From contig JAUWGE010000001.1 of NCBI GenBank assembly GCA_030606565.1, positions 126,301-190,300 on the forward strand: 64,000 bases of DNA, in the 5' to 3' direction. Shown piece by piece: positions 43,172 through 51,439 of the stretch (positions are counted from its first letter, which is position 1; each line of letters begins with the position of its first letter). Both the position numbers and the translations under genes were made by a program. The stretch comes from Candidatus Bipolaricaulota bacterium (GTDB taxonomy: Bacteria > Bipolaricaulota > Bipolaricaulia > UBA7950 > UBA9294). The notes under the pieces are model-generated. The model was not told where the DNA came from. It worked only from the letters and a program-made list of their open reading frames with translations, and made no database searches.

Positions 43172-44509
43172 ATGACAGGTCATTTTCTGGCGATCAATTG
43201 GGAGCTCAAACACCCTGAGGTCAGGGAAGAAGGGTTCTTCGAAGGGCCGTCCTTTGCCTCGTTCGACGCTCTTTTAATCGATCCGAACCCGGTCAGTGAC
43301 CTCTGGGTGTACGACGTGCCCCCAGAGAAGGATGGGGTGCGTCGCACTTACACCGACAGCGATCGCGGGTTCGGCCGTACGCTTTCGCGCTTGATGGCGA
43401 AGCGCCGCGCTGAAGCGGCCGATCTCTTACACAAGGCAAGCGGCATCATCGTCTGTCGCTTGCGTCCGCGCGGAGAGCCACTGGAAGTAATGGCACAAGG
43501 TGCGCCCGGCGAGCGGATCGACCGCTACAGTTGGCTCCCCACTGTTTCACTCGTTGACCGCCACCATCAGCTCACCTTCCCGGCGAACAGCCGCTTTCTC
43601 CCACGATGTGGAAAGGATGTAGTCTTCGAGGGAACAGGAGATCCGTTTGAAGACTATTTGCACGAGTTTAAGGGGAGAATCCTCTATCGAGCCGTCTATC
43701 AGGATCTCCTCTCTACCCCGATCTCTCATTTCGCTACGGTCCTCGCCTGCAATAAAGTTGGAGATGTTATCGCGCTTCAAATTCCGTTCGATGAGGGGAG
43801 GCTTGTCCTCCTTCCTCCACTTGAGGGGGTCTCCCCAGCACGGGAAGCAGCCGCCTTGCTGAAGGCAGTCTCAACTGCGGTCCTTCATCCCGCCTTCGCC
43901 CCAAAGCCGGACTGGCTTCCTGCCTATCCCCTTCCCGGGGAGGATGCTCTGCGCGACGAACTTTCGAGCCTTACCAGTCGTCGGGAGAAGCTCAACCTTA
44001 AAGTAGAGGAAGTTGCCTCCCGACTGGAGGAAACGACGAAGTACAACAGGATCCTGTACTCCAAGGGCCGTTTTACCTTCCTTTCTGCTGTAGCAGACTC
44101 CTTCCGTGCTCTTGGATTCACGGTTGAGAAGTCGAACTACGACTTGCTTCTGCGCTCCGATGAGGGGGATGCCATCGGTGTAGCCTCGGCCTCGGAGGAG
44201 GCAATGATTGGTCTCGCTCCCTACCGACGTCTCCTCGACTGGGTCGACCGTGCTCGTACCGAAGGGGAGGGTCCCAACAAGGGAATCTTGGTGGTAAGTG
44301 GCTCGCGCGAACTCGATCCGAAACGGCGGCCGACTCAATTTACCCCCGATGTACTGCGGGGGTGCAAGTCACAGGGGTTCTGTCTCCTGACAACCTACGA
44401 GCTGTATAAGCTAGTACGGCAGGCACTCGAGGAGAAGGATAAGAAGGTACTGGCAACTTTGAGACGCAAGCTCCTTGAGTCCGACGGTGAGTTCCGCGGA
44501 AGCGGTTGA
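43172..44509 (+). CDS. Unknown protein with coiled coil and degenerate restriction-endonuclease-like C-terminal domain
   Basis: The 445-residue cytoplasmic protein is not recognised over residues 1-255. Residues 258-292 are a coiled coil (RDELSSLTSRREKLNLKVEE). Residues ~293-415 match the layout of a nuclease-like domain often found at protein ends: ILYSKGRFTFLSAVADSFRALGF, NYDLLLRSD, then PNKGILVVSGSRELDP and FCLLTTYELYKLV. The ExK of the PD-(D/E)xK core is absent (GVASAS in its place), so catalysis is doubtful. It is translationally linked to mraY (TTGA overlap). It could be a scaffold or a nucleotide-related sensor. Confidence 0.6.
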   Translation: MTGHFLAINWELKHPEVREEGFFEGPSFASFDALLIDPNPVSDLWVYDVPPEKDGVRRTYTDSDRGFGRTLSRLMAKRRAEAADLLHKASGIIVCRLRPRGEPLEVMAQGAPGERIDRYSWLPTVSLVDRHHQLTFPANSRFLPRCGKDVVFEGTGDPFEDYLHEFKGRILYRAVYQDLLSTPISHFATVLACNKVGDVIALQIPFDEGRLVLLPPLEGVSPAREAAALLKAVSTAVLHPAFAPKPDWLPAYPLPGEDALRDELSSLTSRREKLNLKVEEVASRLEETTKYNRILYSKGRFTFLSAVADSFRALGFTVEKSNYDLLLRSDEGDAIGVASASEEAMIGLAPYRRLLDWVDRARTEGEGPNKGILVVSGSRELDPKRRPTQFTPDVLRGCKSQGFCLLTTYELYKLVRQALEEKDKKVLATLRRKLLESDGEFRGSG

Positions 44510-45501
44510 AGGTGGTGCTTCCCGTCGTTCTCTGCCTCTTCCTCGTTCCGGTGACGGCCATTGTTGCCCACCTCTTTGCCGCGGGAATGCGGCGAGCCTC
44601 ACTTGGCCAACGGATCCGGGAATACGGACCCCACCTTCACGAGAGTAAAAGCGGAACCCCAACCATGGGTGGCGCAGTCATCCTCCTTCTATGGGGGATC
44701 TGCTTGCCTCTCTTACACTACTTTCAGCTTCTCTCTCGCGAAGGGTTGTTCATATTTCTCGGTGGCCTCTTGTGCGGAGGGATCGGGTTACTCGATGATC
44801 TCCTTTCCCTGCAACACAAGCGCTCGTTGGGCCTCTCCCCCTCTCAGAAGGTCATCCTTGTTACTGGTCTTACCGCCATTCTCTTCTTCTTGTTTCCGCA
44901 TGCAGTACGTACCCCGCTTCACGTCCCCTTCTCATCGCTAATCCTGTCTCCCTCTGCGATCCTCACCTTCCTCCTGGTATGGAGCGTTTTCCTGGCGACC
45001 ACGAACAGCATGAACCTGACTGATGGTCTCGACGGGCTAGCAACCGGAGTTACGATCCTCATGCTTCTCGGGTATCTTTTCCTCTCCCCCGAGCAAGAGT
45101 TTCATAACGTTATCCTTCCCCTCGGGGGAATCCTGATCGGTTTCCTGTGGGTGAACGCCTATCCGGCGTGTCTCTTCCTGGGAGACGTCGGCTCGTTCGC
45201 ATTGGGAGGTACCATCGCTTCACTCGCTATTGTAAGTGGTACGGCGCTCATCCTCCCTTTACTCGCCGGGCTCCTCGTCCTCGAGTCGGGGTCGGTCATA
45301 CTACAGGTCTGCTACTACCGACTAACCAAAAAGAGGATCTTCAAGATCAGCCCGCTGCATCACCACTTTGAGCACGCAGAAGGGATCGACTACTCCTATC
45401 TTCTTCCAACGGTGGAGTGGCCGGAGCCGAAGATCGTTACCAGGTTATGGATTCTTCAAGGACTTTTTGTCGGATTAGGGATCCTTGCCGCGCGACTTTA
45501 G
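44506..45501 (+). CDS. mraY: Phospho-N-acetylmuramoyl-pentapeptide transferase MraY
   Basis: MraY moves phospho-MurNAc-pentapeptide from UDP to undecaprenyl phosphate, making lipid I. The 331-residue protein has ~10 membrane segments, HLHESKSGTPTMGG, the catalytic LLDDLL, NSMNLTDGLDGLATG, FLGDVGSFALGG and the C-terminal ISPLHHHFEH. Start TTG 44506 overlaps the preceding stop codon (TTGA). It stands apart from any dcw cluster, next to an unknown gene and a gatA remnant, which is unusual for mraY. Confidence 0.94.
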   Translation: MKVVLPVVLCLFLVPVTAIVAHLFAAGMRRASLGQRIREYGPHLHESKSGTPTMGGAVILLLWGICLPLLHYFQLLSREGLFIFLGGLLCGGIGLLDDLLSLQHKRSLGLSPSQKVILVTGLTAILFFLFPHAVRTPLHVPFSSLILSPSAILTFLLVWSVFLATTNSMNLTDGLDGLATGVTILMLLGYLFLSPEQEFHNVILPLGGILIGFLWVNAYPACLFLGDVGSFALGGTIASLAIVSGTALILPLLAGLLVLESGSVILQVCYYRLTKKRIFKISPLHHHFEHAEGIDYSYLLPTVEWPEPKIVTRLWILQGLFVGLGILAARL

Positions 45502-45833
45502 GAAAGTCCCTGCTCGAACGCGGCCGCCCCACGCAGGCGCTTAACCGCTGTCGCCTCAAAAATAGGCATGAAACCCTCGAAGAACCGCGAGCCGCAGGTA
45601 AAGGGGAAACCCAACGTGGAGATATTATCCTTCACCGCGATCGGAAGCCCACGTAGCGGCAGATCGGCCTTCTCCCTCGCCTCGTCGATAAGCGCTTTCA
45701 AATCAGCAAGGACAAGGTAAGCGCGCACGTCCTTCTCCCTCGCCTCAATGCTCGCAAACAGCCCCTGGAGCACCTCTTCAATGCAGACCAAACTAGAGGC
45801 GAGGGAAGAGAGGGGTTTATAAAGGGTAGTCAC
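45498..45833 (-). pseudogene. gatA: gatA fragment (N-terminal ~110 residues of an amidase)
   Basis: A frame starting at GTG 45833 behind AAGGGAG encodes the first quarter of a GatA/amidase: LPLRGLPIAVKDNISTLGFP, then FTCGSRFFEGF and EATAVKRLRGA. It includes the catalytic Lys but lacks the Ser-cis-Ser signature. Similarity stops at RLRGA and the frame ends a few codons later, 4 bp inside the end of mraY. An intact gatA should have ~480 residues. The junction with mraY and the adjacent tRNA-Leu suggest a deletion or recombination scar. The same open frame read upstream passes through the tRNA and is not coding there. Confidence 0.75.
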
Positions 45834-45849
45834 GTCATCTCCCTTGATC

Positions 45850-45935
<86 letters not shown>

Positions 45936-46001
45936 ACATTAGGACGTTAGAAGTTTAAGTAGCCCTTCATCACGTGTCAAGAAGCCTTCTATTAACGCCA
46001 G

Positions 46002-46778
46002 TTAGCGTTCGCGCCATGCCGAAAACTCGTCTCGGAAGTCCCTGAGAGCCTCTAAATCGATCTCGGCCCGCAGCACCCCCTCCCGAACCCCGAGGGCAGC
46101 TACCTTCACCCCCCACGGGTCGACGACCATGCTCCGCCCCAGTAACCCTCTCCCCACGGCGTTACAGGCGATGATATATCCCTGGTTCTCCACCGCTCGC
46201 GCCTGGCAGAGACTCTCCCATGCCTCCATGCGCGCCGAGGGCCAGGCAGCCGGGATAAGGAACACTTCCGCTCCCTGCTCACTCATCCCTCGAAAAAGCT
46301 CGGGAAAACGCAGGTCGTAACAGATGGCAATCCCCAAGCGCCCAATCTTCGTCTTCACCACTTCACTGCCCTCGCCTGGGGTGAGGAGATCCCGCTCCTG
46401 CGAGCGGTAGCTGAGCAAGTGGGCCTTGCGATAGGACCCAATAAGTTTCCCCTCACGATCAAGAAGAACGGCGGTATTGTAGAGTCTCTCCCTCTGCCGT
46501 TCTACAATGCTTCCGCCCAACAGGTAAATCCCCAGTCCCCTCGCCACCTTACGCAAGAATGAGACCGTTTCTCCCTCAAGCGCCTCCGCCTTCCTCGAAT
46601 AGGAAGAAAAATCAGAGTAGCCTACACGCCACAGTTCCGGCAAGAGCACAAGGTCAGCCCCACGCGCCCCATAGAGGAGACGTTCCACTCGAGCAAGGCG
46701 CCGGGCGTCCCCCTCCTCCACAAGCGCCGGTTGAATGACCGCTACGCCGATTTTCTCTCCCTGTCCAGATTCCTTCAT
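46002..46778 (-). CDS. Carbon-nitrogen hydrolase (nitrilase superfamily, Nit2/omega-amidase-like)
   Basis: The 258-residue enzyme has the Glu-Lys-Cys triad: DLVLLPELW, SYRKAHLL and GIAICYDLRFPELFR. The closing NAVGRGLLGRSMVVDPWG is also typical. Members hydrolyse amides such as alpha-ketoglutaramate or deaminated glutathione. The substrate here is undetermined. There is no Shine-Dalgarno; a TAGACT -10-like box ends 11 nt before the ATG. It is divergent from the Crp/Fnr gene. Confidence 0.87.
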   Translation of the reverse strand: MKESGQGEKIGVAVIQPALVEEGDARRLARVERLLYGARGADLVLLPELWRVGYSDFSSYSRKAEALEGETVSFLRKVARGLGIYLLGGSIVERQRERLYNTAVLLDREGKLIGSYRKAHLLSYRSQERDLLTPGEGSEVVKTKIGRLGIAICYDLRFPELFRGMSEQGAEVFLIPAAWPSARMEAWESLCQARAVENQGYIIACNAVGRGLLGRSMVVDPWGVKVAALGVREGVLRAEIDLEALRDFRDEFSAWRER

Positions 46779-46789
46779 GTTAAATTCTT

Positions 46790-46819
46790 AGTCTAACCTG
46801 CGTTACGGCGAACGTGCAA
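46790..46819 (-). promoter_or_regulatory. Possible promoter of the nitrilase-family gene
   Basis: On the minus strand TTGCAC (46819-46814), 18 nt and TAGACT (46795-46790), leaving a leader of about 5 nt. Confidence 0.45.
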
Positions 46820-46838
46820 CCGAGATCCCCGAGGGGAC

Positions 46839-46867
46839 TTGGTTTTCAATGTGATATCTGTTACAAT
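46839..46867 (+). promoter_or_regulatory. Promoter of the Crp/Fnr gene
   Basis: TTGGTT (46839-46844), 17 nt and TACAAT (46862-46867), with a Crp-like palindrome lying across the -10 box. Confidence 0.65.
46850..46865 (+). promoter_or_regulatory. Crp/Fnr-type operator in the promoter of its own gene
   Basis: TGTGA-N6-TTACA differs from the Crp consensus TGTGA-N6-TCACA at one base. It occupies the spacer and the -10 box of the promoter of the downstream Crp/Fnr gene, a position expected to repress. This suggests negative autoregulation. Confidence 0.5.
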
Positions 46868-46956
46868 GCGGGACGTTTGACCCCCGTGTCGGGGTGATGA
46901 GGGGGTGGAGAAAAGGTGATAGGCGAACGAGCAGCCTTACGGTAGAGGGGGTAGGC

Positions 46957-47631
46957 ATGGTCGATCTCAAAGATTTTCGCATCTTTTCCGATCTTAAGGG
47001 AAAGGACTTAGATAAGCTCCGGGAAAGCGTACGTAAGATCAAGTATGGCCGGGGAGAGATCATCTTCCAGGAGGGGGCACCAGCATTCGGTTTCTATCTT
47101 ATATTCGAGGGGATGGTCAAGCTCGTCAAGCGCAGCATGCGCGCAAAGAGCCAGATCCTAAAGATTGTTGGCCCAGGCGAGATCCTCGGGGAGACGACTC
47201 TGTTCGACAAAGGGAGTCATAACGCTTACGCCAAAACACTCGAACCAGTGGTGGTCGGGTTCATCGAGCGCGGAGATTTCTTCTACTTCCTCGAGCGTCA
47301 CCCAAAGACTATCTTCCGCCTGTACGAGAAACTCTCTGGGGAGCTCAAGGCGTTCCAGAACAAGCTGGCCGAGCGATCCTACTCATCGAGCAAGGAGCGC
47401 CTAGCCCGACTTATCCTCCATCTGGGGAAAAGCGGAGTAGAACTCTCCCGGGCCGAGTTGGCGGAGATGGCTGGCGTATCTTCCAAGACGGCAATTCGGA
47501 CTTTGAGTGAACTCGAAAGCAGGTCAATCATCGCAATCGAAAGCCGCAAGATCAAGATTCTACGCGAGGATTACCTGCAAAAGATCATGGAGCCCTTCTC
47601 CGTAGATCTCACGACCAACTTGATCATCTGA
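46957..47631 (+). CDS. Crp/Fnr family transcriptional regulator
   Basis: The 224-residue protein has a cyclic-nucleotide-type beta-roll (GRGEIIFQEGAPAFGFYLIFEGMVKLVKRS, PGEILGETTLFDKGSHNAYAKTLE), a long dimer helix and a winged helix (LSRAELAEMAGVSSKTAIRTLSELESRSII). There are no Fnr cysteines. The Arg-x-Ser of cAMP binding is not obvious (SHNAYAKT), so the effector is unknown. ATG 46957 is chosen because GAGGGGGTAGG precedes it and it opens at the usual domain start. It is followed by a histidine kinase in the same direction. Confidence 0.9.
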   Translation: MVDLKDFRIFSDLKGKDLDKLRESVRKIKYGRGEIIFQEGAPAFGFYLIFEGMVKLVKRSMRAKSQILKIVGPGEILGETTLFDKGSHNAYAKTLEPVVVGFIERGDFFYFLERHPKTIFRLYEKLSGELKAFQNKLAERSYSSSKERLARLILHLGKSGVELSRAELAEMAGVSSKTAIRTLSELESRSIIAIESRKIKILREDYLQKIMEPFSVDLTTNLII

Positions 47632-47764
47632 AGCTCACAAGAAGAACGTCTCCCAAGCAGGTGACCGGTGTCCTTTCGGGTTCGACCTATATTTTTTATA
47701 GTTGCAATGGGCATTTCTAGCAATTTGGAGGGCCGAAACGTCGTTCAAGGACGGTTCATTATTG

Positions 47765-49612
47765 GTGAGCGGATTGAACGCGGTGGAGAGAGCGATTATT
47801 GTCATTATCGCGTATGGTATCGCGATCCTCGCAGTTGCACTCCTCAGTACCGCAGGCTACCCCCCTATCGGGCTTACCTTCACTTCTCTTTCCGTAGCTC
47901 TGATCCTCGGTGCTTACTGGCTACAACTTAGGGGAGGCCTTCTTCTCGGGTTAACCACAGCGTTTATCGGGATTCTGTTACTGTTATCCTTCGGGATGAA
48001 ACAACCATCTCTCTTACTGGCCCTTGTGACAATGGACCTCGCTTTGGGAGGAGGGATCGGTCTGGTAAACCGGAAAAGAGAACTTCGCCGGGAAAAATGG
48101 CGGCGGGCGAAGAGCTTTCAGGATCGCTACGACGAGGAAATCTTCGAGAACTCTCTCAACGTTATCCACTTCATCGACAAAGACGGGACGATCCTGAAAC
48201 GGAACGAGACCTCTCGGAGCACGATTGGCTACCCGACCAAGCGGTCTTTACAACTCTCAGAGTACGTCCATCCAGAAGATATTGACCAAATGAAGGTCGA
48301 GCTTTTGCGCCTGTTCGAACGTAGAGAAGTACGAGACGTAAAGCTTAGGTTCATCTCGCAGAAGCGCACGGTAATCCCGGTTGAAATTAAGGCAACGCGA
48401 GCGACGGAACGGGTAGCGGTGATGGAAGCGTGCAACCTCTGCCAGCAGGTGGAACTGGAGCGTCGCCTGATGGAGACGGAGGCACGCTACCGCTACCTGA
48501 TCGAGGACGCGATCGACACCCTTGACTCGGGGATCATTATTACCGACAGCAAACGGCAGGTAGTGTGGGCAAACGAAACGCTCGCTCGCTTCTTCGGAAT
48601 TGACCGTGAGCGCCTGATCGGGATTGACGCTCTGCGCGCCTTTGGTCGCTACGTCGGCGCCTTTGAGAAAGCGGAGGACTTCGGCCAAGTGGTAGAGGAG
48701 GCAATCGGGAACGGAAATAGAATCGACTCCTATACTTGCCGTGTCCGTCCCAGCCTGGGACGAGAGGAGCGGGTCCTCGAGTATCGATCGATCCCGATCG
48801 AGACGGAAAGGTATAAGGGAGGCCGCATCGACCACTACATCGACATTACAACGATAAAGCGGTTGGAGGAAGGCTTGCGCGAGAAGACAAAACACCTGGA
48901 GCGAAGCAACGAGAAGCTGGAGGAGTTCTCACGCGTCGTCGCGCACGACCTGAAAGACCCCTTGCGCACAGTGGAGACGTTCAGCGGTTTCCTACTAGAG
49001 GACTATGCGGACCGGCTCGACGAAGAAGGGGCGGATCACCTGCGCACATTGAAGAACGCCTCGGCTCGGATGCGGCAATTGATCGACGACCTTCACGATC
49101 TCTCCAGCATCCACATGGATGCCACTTCGTTTGAGCGAATCACCGTGAAGCGCGTCCTGGAAGAGATCAAAGAGGATCTTGATGTTCGCCTGCGCGGGGT
49201 CAATCTGCAGGTGGAAGACGATCTACCCGCGGTGATGGGAAGCAAGACGCGTATCAGTCAACTATTCCGCAACCTAATTGTCAATGCAGTAAAGTTCAAC
49301 GACAAGGCGCTCCCGACGGTACGCGTCGGCTGGTCAAAGGAGTCAAATAACAGAGGAACGGTTGCGCTTTTCGTACAGGACAACGGAATTGGAATAGAAT
49401 CTCGATATCACGAGAAGATTTTCGGACTATTTGAGAAACTGAACCCTAGAGAGCACTATGAAGGTACCGGAGCGGGCCTTGCGATCTGCAAGCGGATCGT
49501 GGAGGAACACGGGGGGGAGATCTGGGTGGAATCGGAGGTTGGGAAAGGAACTACGTTCTACTTTACCATCCCCAAAGCGGCAGCCAAGAAAGAGGTGAAC
49601 ATCCATGCTTAA
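47765..49612 (+). CDS. Membrane-bound PAS-domain sensor histidine kinase
   Basis: Three or four membrane helices (about residues 10-100) are followed by PAS 1 (~125-230, EIFENSLNVIHFIDKDGTIL), PAS 2 (~240-365, DAIDTLDSGIIITDSKRQVV), a coiled linker and a phytochrome-type kinase core. The core has the H-box FSRVVAHDLKDPLRT (His394), N-box NLIVNAVKFND, G1 DNGIGIE, F-box FGLFEKL and G2 GTGAGLAI. GTG 47765 is preferred because AAGGACGG lies 9 nt upstream; in-frame TTG codons further upstream are possible. It overlaps its response regulator by 8 nt. The signal is unknown. Confidence 0.9.
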   Translation: MSGLNAVERAIIVIIAYGIAILAVALLSTAGYPPIGLTFTSLSVALILGAYWLQLRGGLLLGLTTAFIGILLLLSFGMKQPSLLLALVTMDLALGGGIGLVNRKRELRREKWRRAKSFQDRYDEEIFENSLNVIHFIDKDGTILKRNETSRSTIGYPTKRSLQLSEYVHPEDIDQMKVELLRLFERREVRDVKLRFISQKRTVIPVEIKATRATERVAVMEACNLCQQVELERRLMETEARYRYLIEDAIDTLDSGIIITDSKRQVVWANETLARFFGIDRERLIGIDALRAFGRYVGAFEKAEDFGQVVEEAIGNGNRIDSYTCRVRPSLGREERVLEYRSIPIETERYKGGRIDHYIDITTIKRLEEGLREKTKHLERSNEKLEEFSRVVAHDLKDPLRTVETFSGFLLEDYADRLDEEGADHLRTLKNASARMRQLIDDLHDLSSIHMDATSFERITVKRVLEEIKEDLDVRLRGVNLQVEDDLPAVMGSKTRISQLFRNLIVNAVKFNDKALPTVRVGWSKESNNRGTVALFVQDNGIGIESRYHEKIFGLFEKLNPREHYEGTGAGLAICKRIVEEHGGEIWVESEVGKGTTFYFTIPKAAAKKEVNIHA

Positions 49613-50039
49613 CCCAGAGAAGATCAAAGTCCTTGTCGTCGAGGATAACCCCAACGACGTCACGATCATCAAGCGGGCCATGAGGAAGAGCGAGGTCAAG
49701 TGCGAGCTGTCCTTCGCCCGTGATGGAGAAGAGGCTCTTAACTTCCTCTACCGCCAGGGCGAGTTCGAAGACGCGCCACGGCCCGATCTGATCCTACTTG
49801 ACTTGAGACTCCCCAAGATCGATGGACTCGAAGTTCTGGCCAAGATCAAGGACGACAATCGCCTGCGGCGAATTCCGGTGATCGTTCTCACCATCTCCAC
49901 ATCCCAGGAGGATATGGTGAAGGCCTACGATAGCGGCGCAGCGAGTTATATGACCAAACCGGTCGACTCAAAGGACTTCGAACGCCTGATTCAAACCGTG
50001 CAGGACTATTGGCGGGTTGCCAGGACACCCCCCGAGTAA
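49605..50039 (+). CDS. Single-domain response regulator (Rcp1/CheY-like)
   Basis: The 144-residue receiver domain has the acidic pair VVEDNPNDV (Glu13-Asp14), phospho-acceptor Asp66 (LILLDLRLPKIDG), Thr96 in VLTIS and Lys118 (YMTKPVD). It has no output domain. The insert RDGEEALNFLYRQGEFEDAPRPD is typical of Rcp1-type regulators that accompany phytochrome-like kinases, agreeing with the upstream kinase. It overlaps the kinase gene. The target must be another protein. Confidence 0.93.
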   Translation: MLNPEKIKVLVVEDNPNDVTIIKRAMRKSEVKCELSFARDGEEALNFLYRQGEFEDAPRPDLILLDLRLPKIDGLEVLAKIKDDNRLRRIPVIVLTISTSQEDMVKAYDSGAASYMTKPVDSKDFERLIQTVQDYWRVARTPPE

Positions 50040-50423
50040 GAAGGACATACGACACTCTCTTTCTGGACTGGTGAGTCCACCATTCGTCGTAAACACCCTC
50101 TGCTTCCTTGACCCCTGCCCTCATGCAGCCTGCTTCCTACACGTAACCTATCGATAGCTTTAAGACAAGGAGCAAGAGATGCATGTTTGCTGCGAGGAGC
50201 CTGGGGACGCAAGGGGAAAAGGCCCTTATCGTTACCTCCTTACCTGTACCCTCTGCCCCTTCCTCGCACAGCCGTATGACATCTCCAGCCAGCGGTTGTT
50301 CAAAAGCTGCTAAGGTAGAGGTGCAAGAGAACAGCCAACGGTTCTCACCCTGGGAAGGCGGGTAAAAGGCAGCAGGCCCGCCTTCCCTAACCCCCAACAT
50401 CTATACGCCCTGAGGTGTCTCCT
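50040..50423. other. Gene-free region with several stem-loops, 384 bp
   Basis: No convincing coding frame was found. Structures seen: an interrupted stem TACGAC...GTCGTA with inner GGACT/AGTCC (50048-50091); GAGAAC/GTTCTC (50327-50346); and a perfect 11-bp stem GGGAAGGCGGG/CCCGCCTTCCC (50352-50362/50377-50387). None is followed by a T-run. It lies between two converging genes and may contain 3' ends of both transcripts or a small structured RNA. Confidence 0.45.
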
Positions 50424-51308
50424 TTAATTTCCTCTAGCCATCCCGACCAGCGCAACTACAAGTATCACTACTGCCACTAGGCCCAAGACCCTCGCCACGA
50501 ATACCTCTTTTTCTTTCCCCACGCTGGGCGAAGTAAGCAACCCTCTTTCACCCTCAACCAGGAAAGCATGTACTGCACGCGCGAGGTCTTGCGCCTCTTC
50601 ACGCTCCTTCCAGGTGAGCTCTTTGTCACCCATAGATGCGAGGTGCCTAATCGCTTGCAGGATATCATCAGGGAGATTCTCCGGCGGAGGCAAGGTCTCC
50701 TCCGAGCCCATAAGAATCGGTTCGAGTGAGGCGTCGATTCGGGCAATCGTCTCCTGGTTCATGAGGGTGCGAGTGGCAAAGGCTGCGTTGAACATCCACT
50801 GATCTCGCGCCTCTGTCAGGTTCTCCAGGGTGAGAGTAAAGACCTCGTCAAGGAGGGTCCTCAACTCCTTGATCTCTGCAAACAGTCCCTCGTCTGCTGC
50901 TTGCGCGAAGAGGATGAAGTCATTCTCTTCCATCGCGGCAATCGCCGCGATCTGTTCCTGGTAAGTCGCGCAAAAGGAAGCAACGCTCCCCTGCAGGTCG
51001 ACAAGATAAACGACAGTTTCTACACGCTGTGAGTCGCTCTGAATAATTAATCCCATATGCAGCTTCCCAAGGTGCTGGGATAACTCCTCGCACGCCTTGT
51101 CCAGGCCGGAAGGGACGATCACTTCAGAGCCGATAAACAAGTAATTGGTATATGAGTCATGCAAGGCATATAGGGACGCAAAGGCGGTGTAGACGTCGGC
51201 AAATACGGAACCAATGTAGGCACAAGATCCGGCCGCAGGAAACGGAAACGAGAACACAAGTATAACAATAAAGGCCAGCAACAATAGGCGATGAAGCATA
51301 AACCTCAT
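50424..51308 (-). CDS. Membrane-anchored secreted protein of unknown function
   Basis: I do not recognise this ~294-residue protein. It begins with a signal peptide (MLHRLLLLAFIVILVFSF, cleaved near PAAGS), continues as a helical extracytoplasmic region and ends with a membrane helix (VARVLGLVAVVILVVALVGM) and a short tail ARGN. It is therefore exposed outside and anchored at the C-terminus. Cys residues are few. ATG 51308 or 51299 could be the start; neither has an ideal ribosome site. It is divergent from the BMP transporter operon. Confidence 0.65.
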   Translation of the reverse strand: MRFMLHRLLLLAFIVILVFSFPFPAAGSCAYIGSVFADVYTAFASLYALHDSYTNYLFIGSEVIVPSGLDKACEELSQHLGKLHMGLIIQSDSQRVETVVYLVDLQGSVASFCATYQEQIAAIAAMEENDFILFAQAADEGLFAEIKELRTLLDEVFTLTLENLTEARDQWMFNAAFATRTLMNQETIARIDASLEPILMGSEETLPPPENLPDDILQAIRHLASMGDKELTWKEREEAQDLARAVHAFLVEGERGLLTSPSVGKEKEVFVARVLGLVAVVILVVALVGMARGN

Positions 51309-51352
51309 TGTAAGGCTGAAAGCAACGGTGAACAAAGCAGTCCGTTTAAAAC

Positions 51353-51381
51353 TTGGTATCGCCTTCCTATGTGTGTAGAAT
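51353..51381 (+). promoter_or_regulatory. Sigma-70 promoter of the BMP transporter operon
   Basis: TTGGTA (51353-51358), 17 nt and TAGAAT (51376-51381), 58 bp before the receptor gene, which has a strong AAGGAGG. Confidence 0.7.
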
Positions 51382-51439
51382 GAAGTGAAAGAGGGCTGCT
51401 GGATTATTCAGCATTGGGCTAGAGGAAAAGGAGGTACCA

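Noticed and set aside
50311-50330. AAGGTAGAGGTGCAAG resembling an L-box start
   Set aside because: No other L-box elements follow and no lysine-related gene is downstream on either strand.
51405-51425. CATTGGGCTA shared between the BMP leader and the livG leader ORF
   Set aside because: A single 10-bp match among short leaders could be chance and no common structure was found around it.
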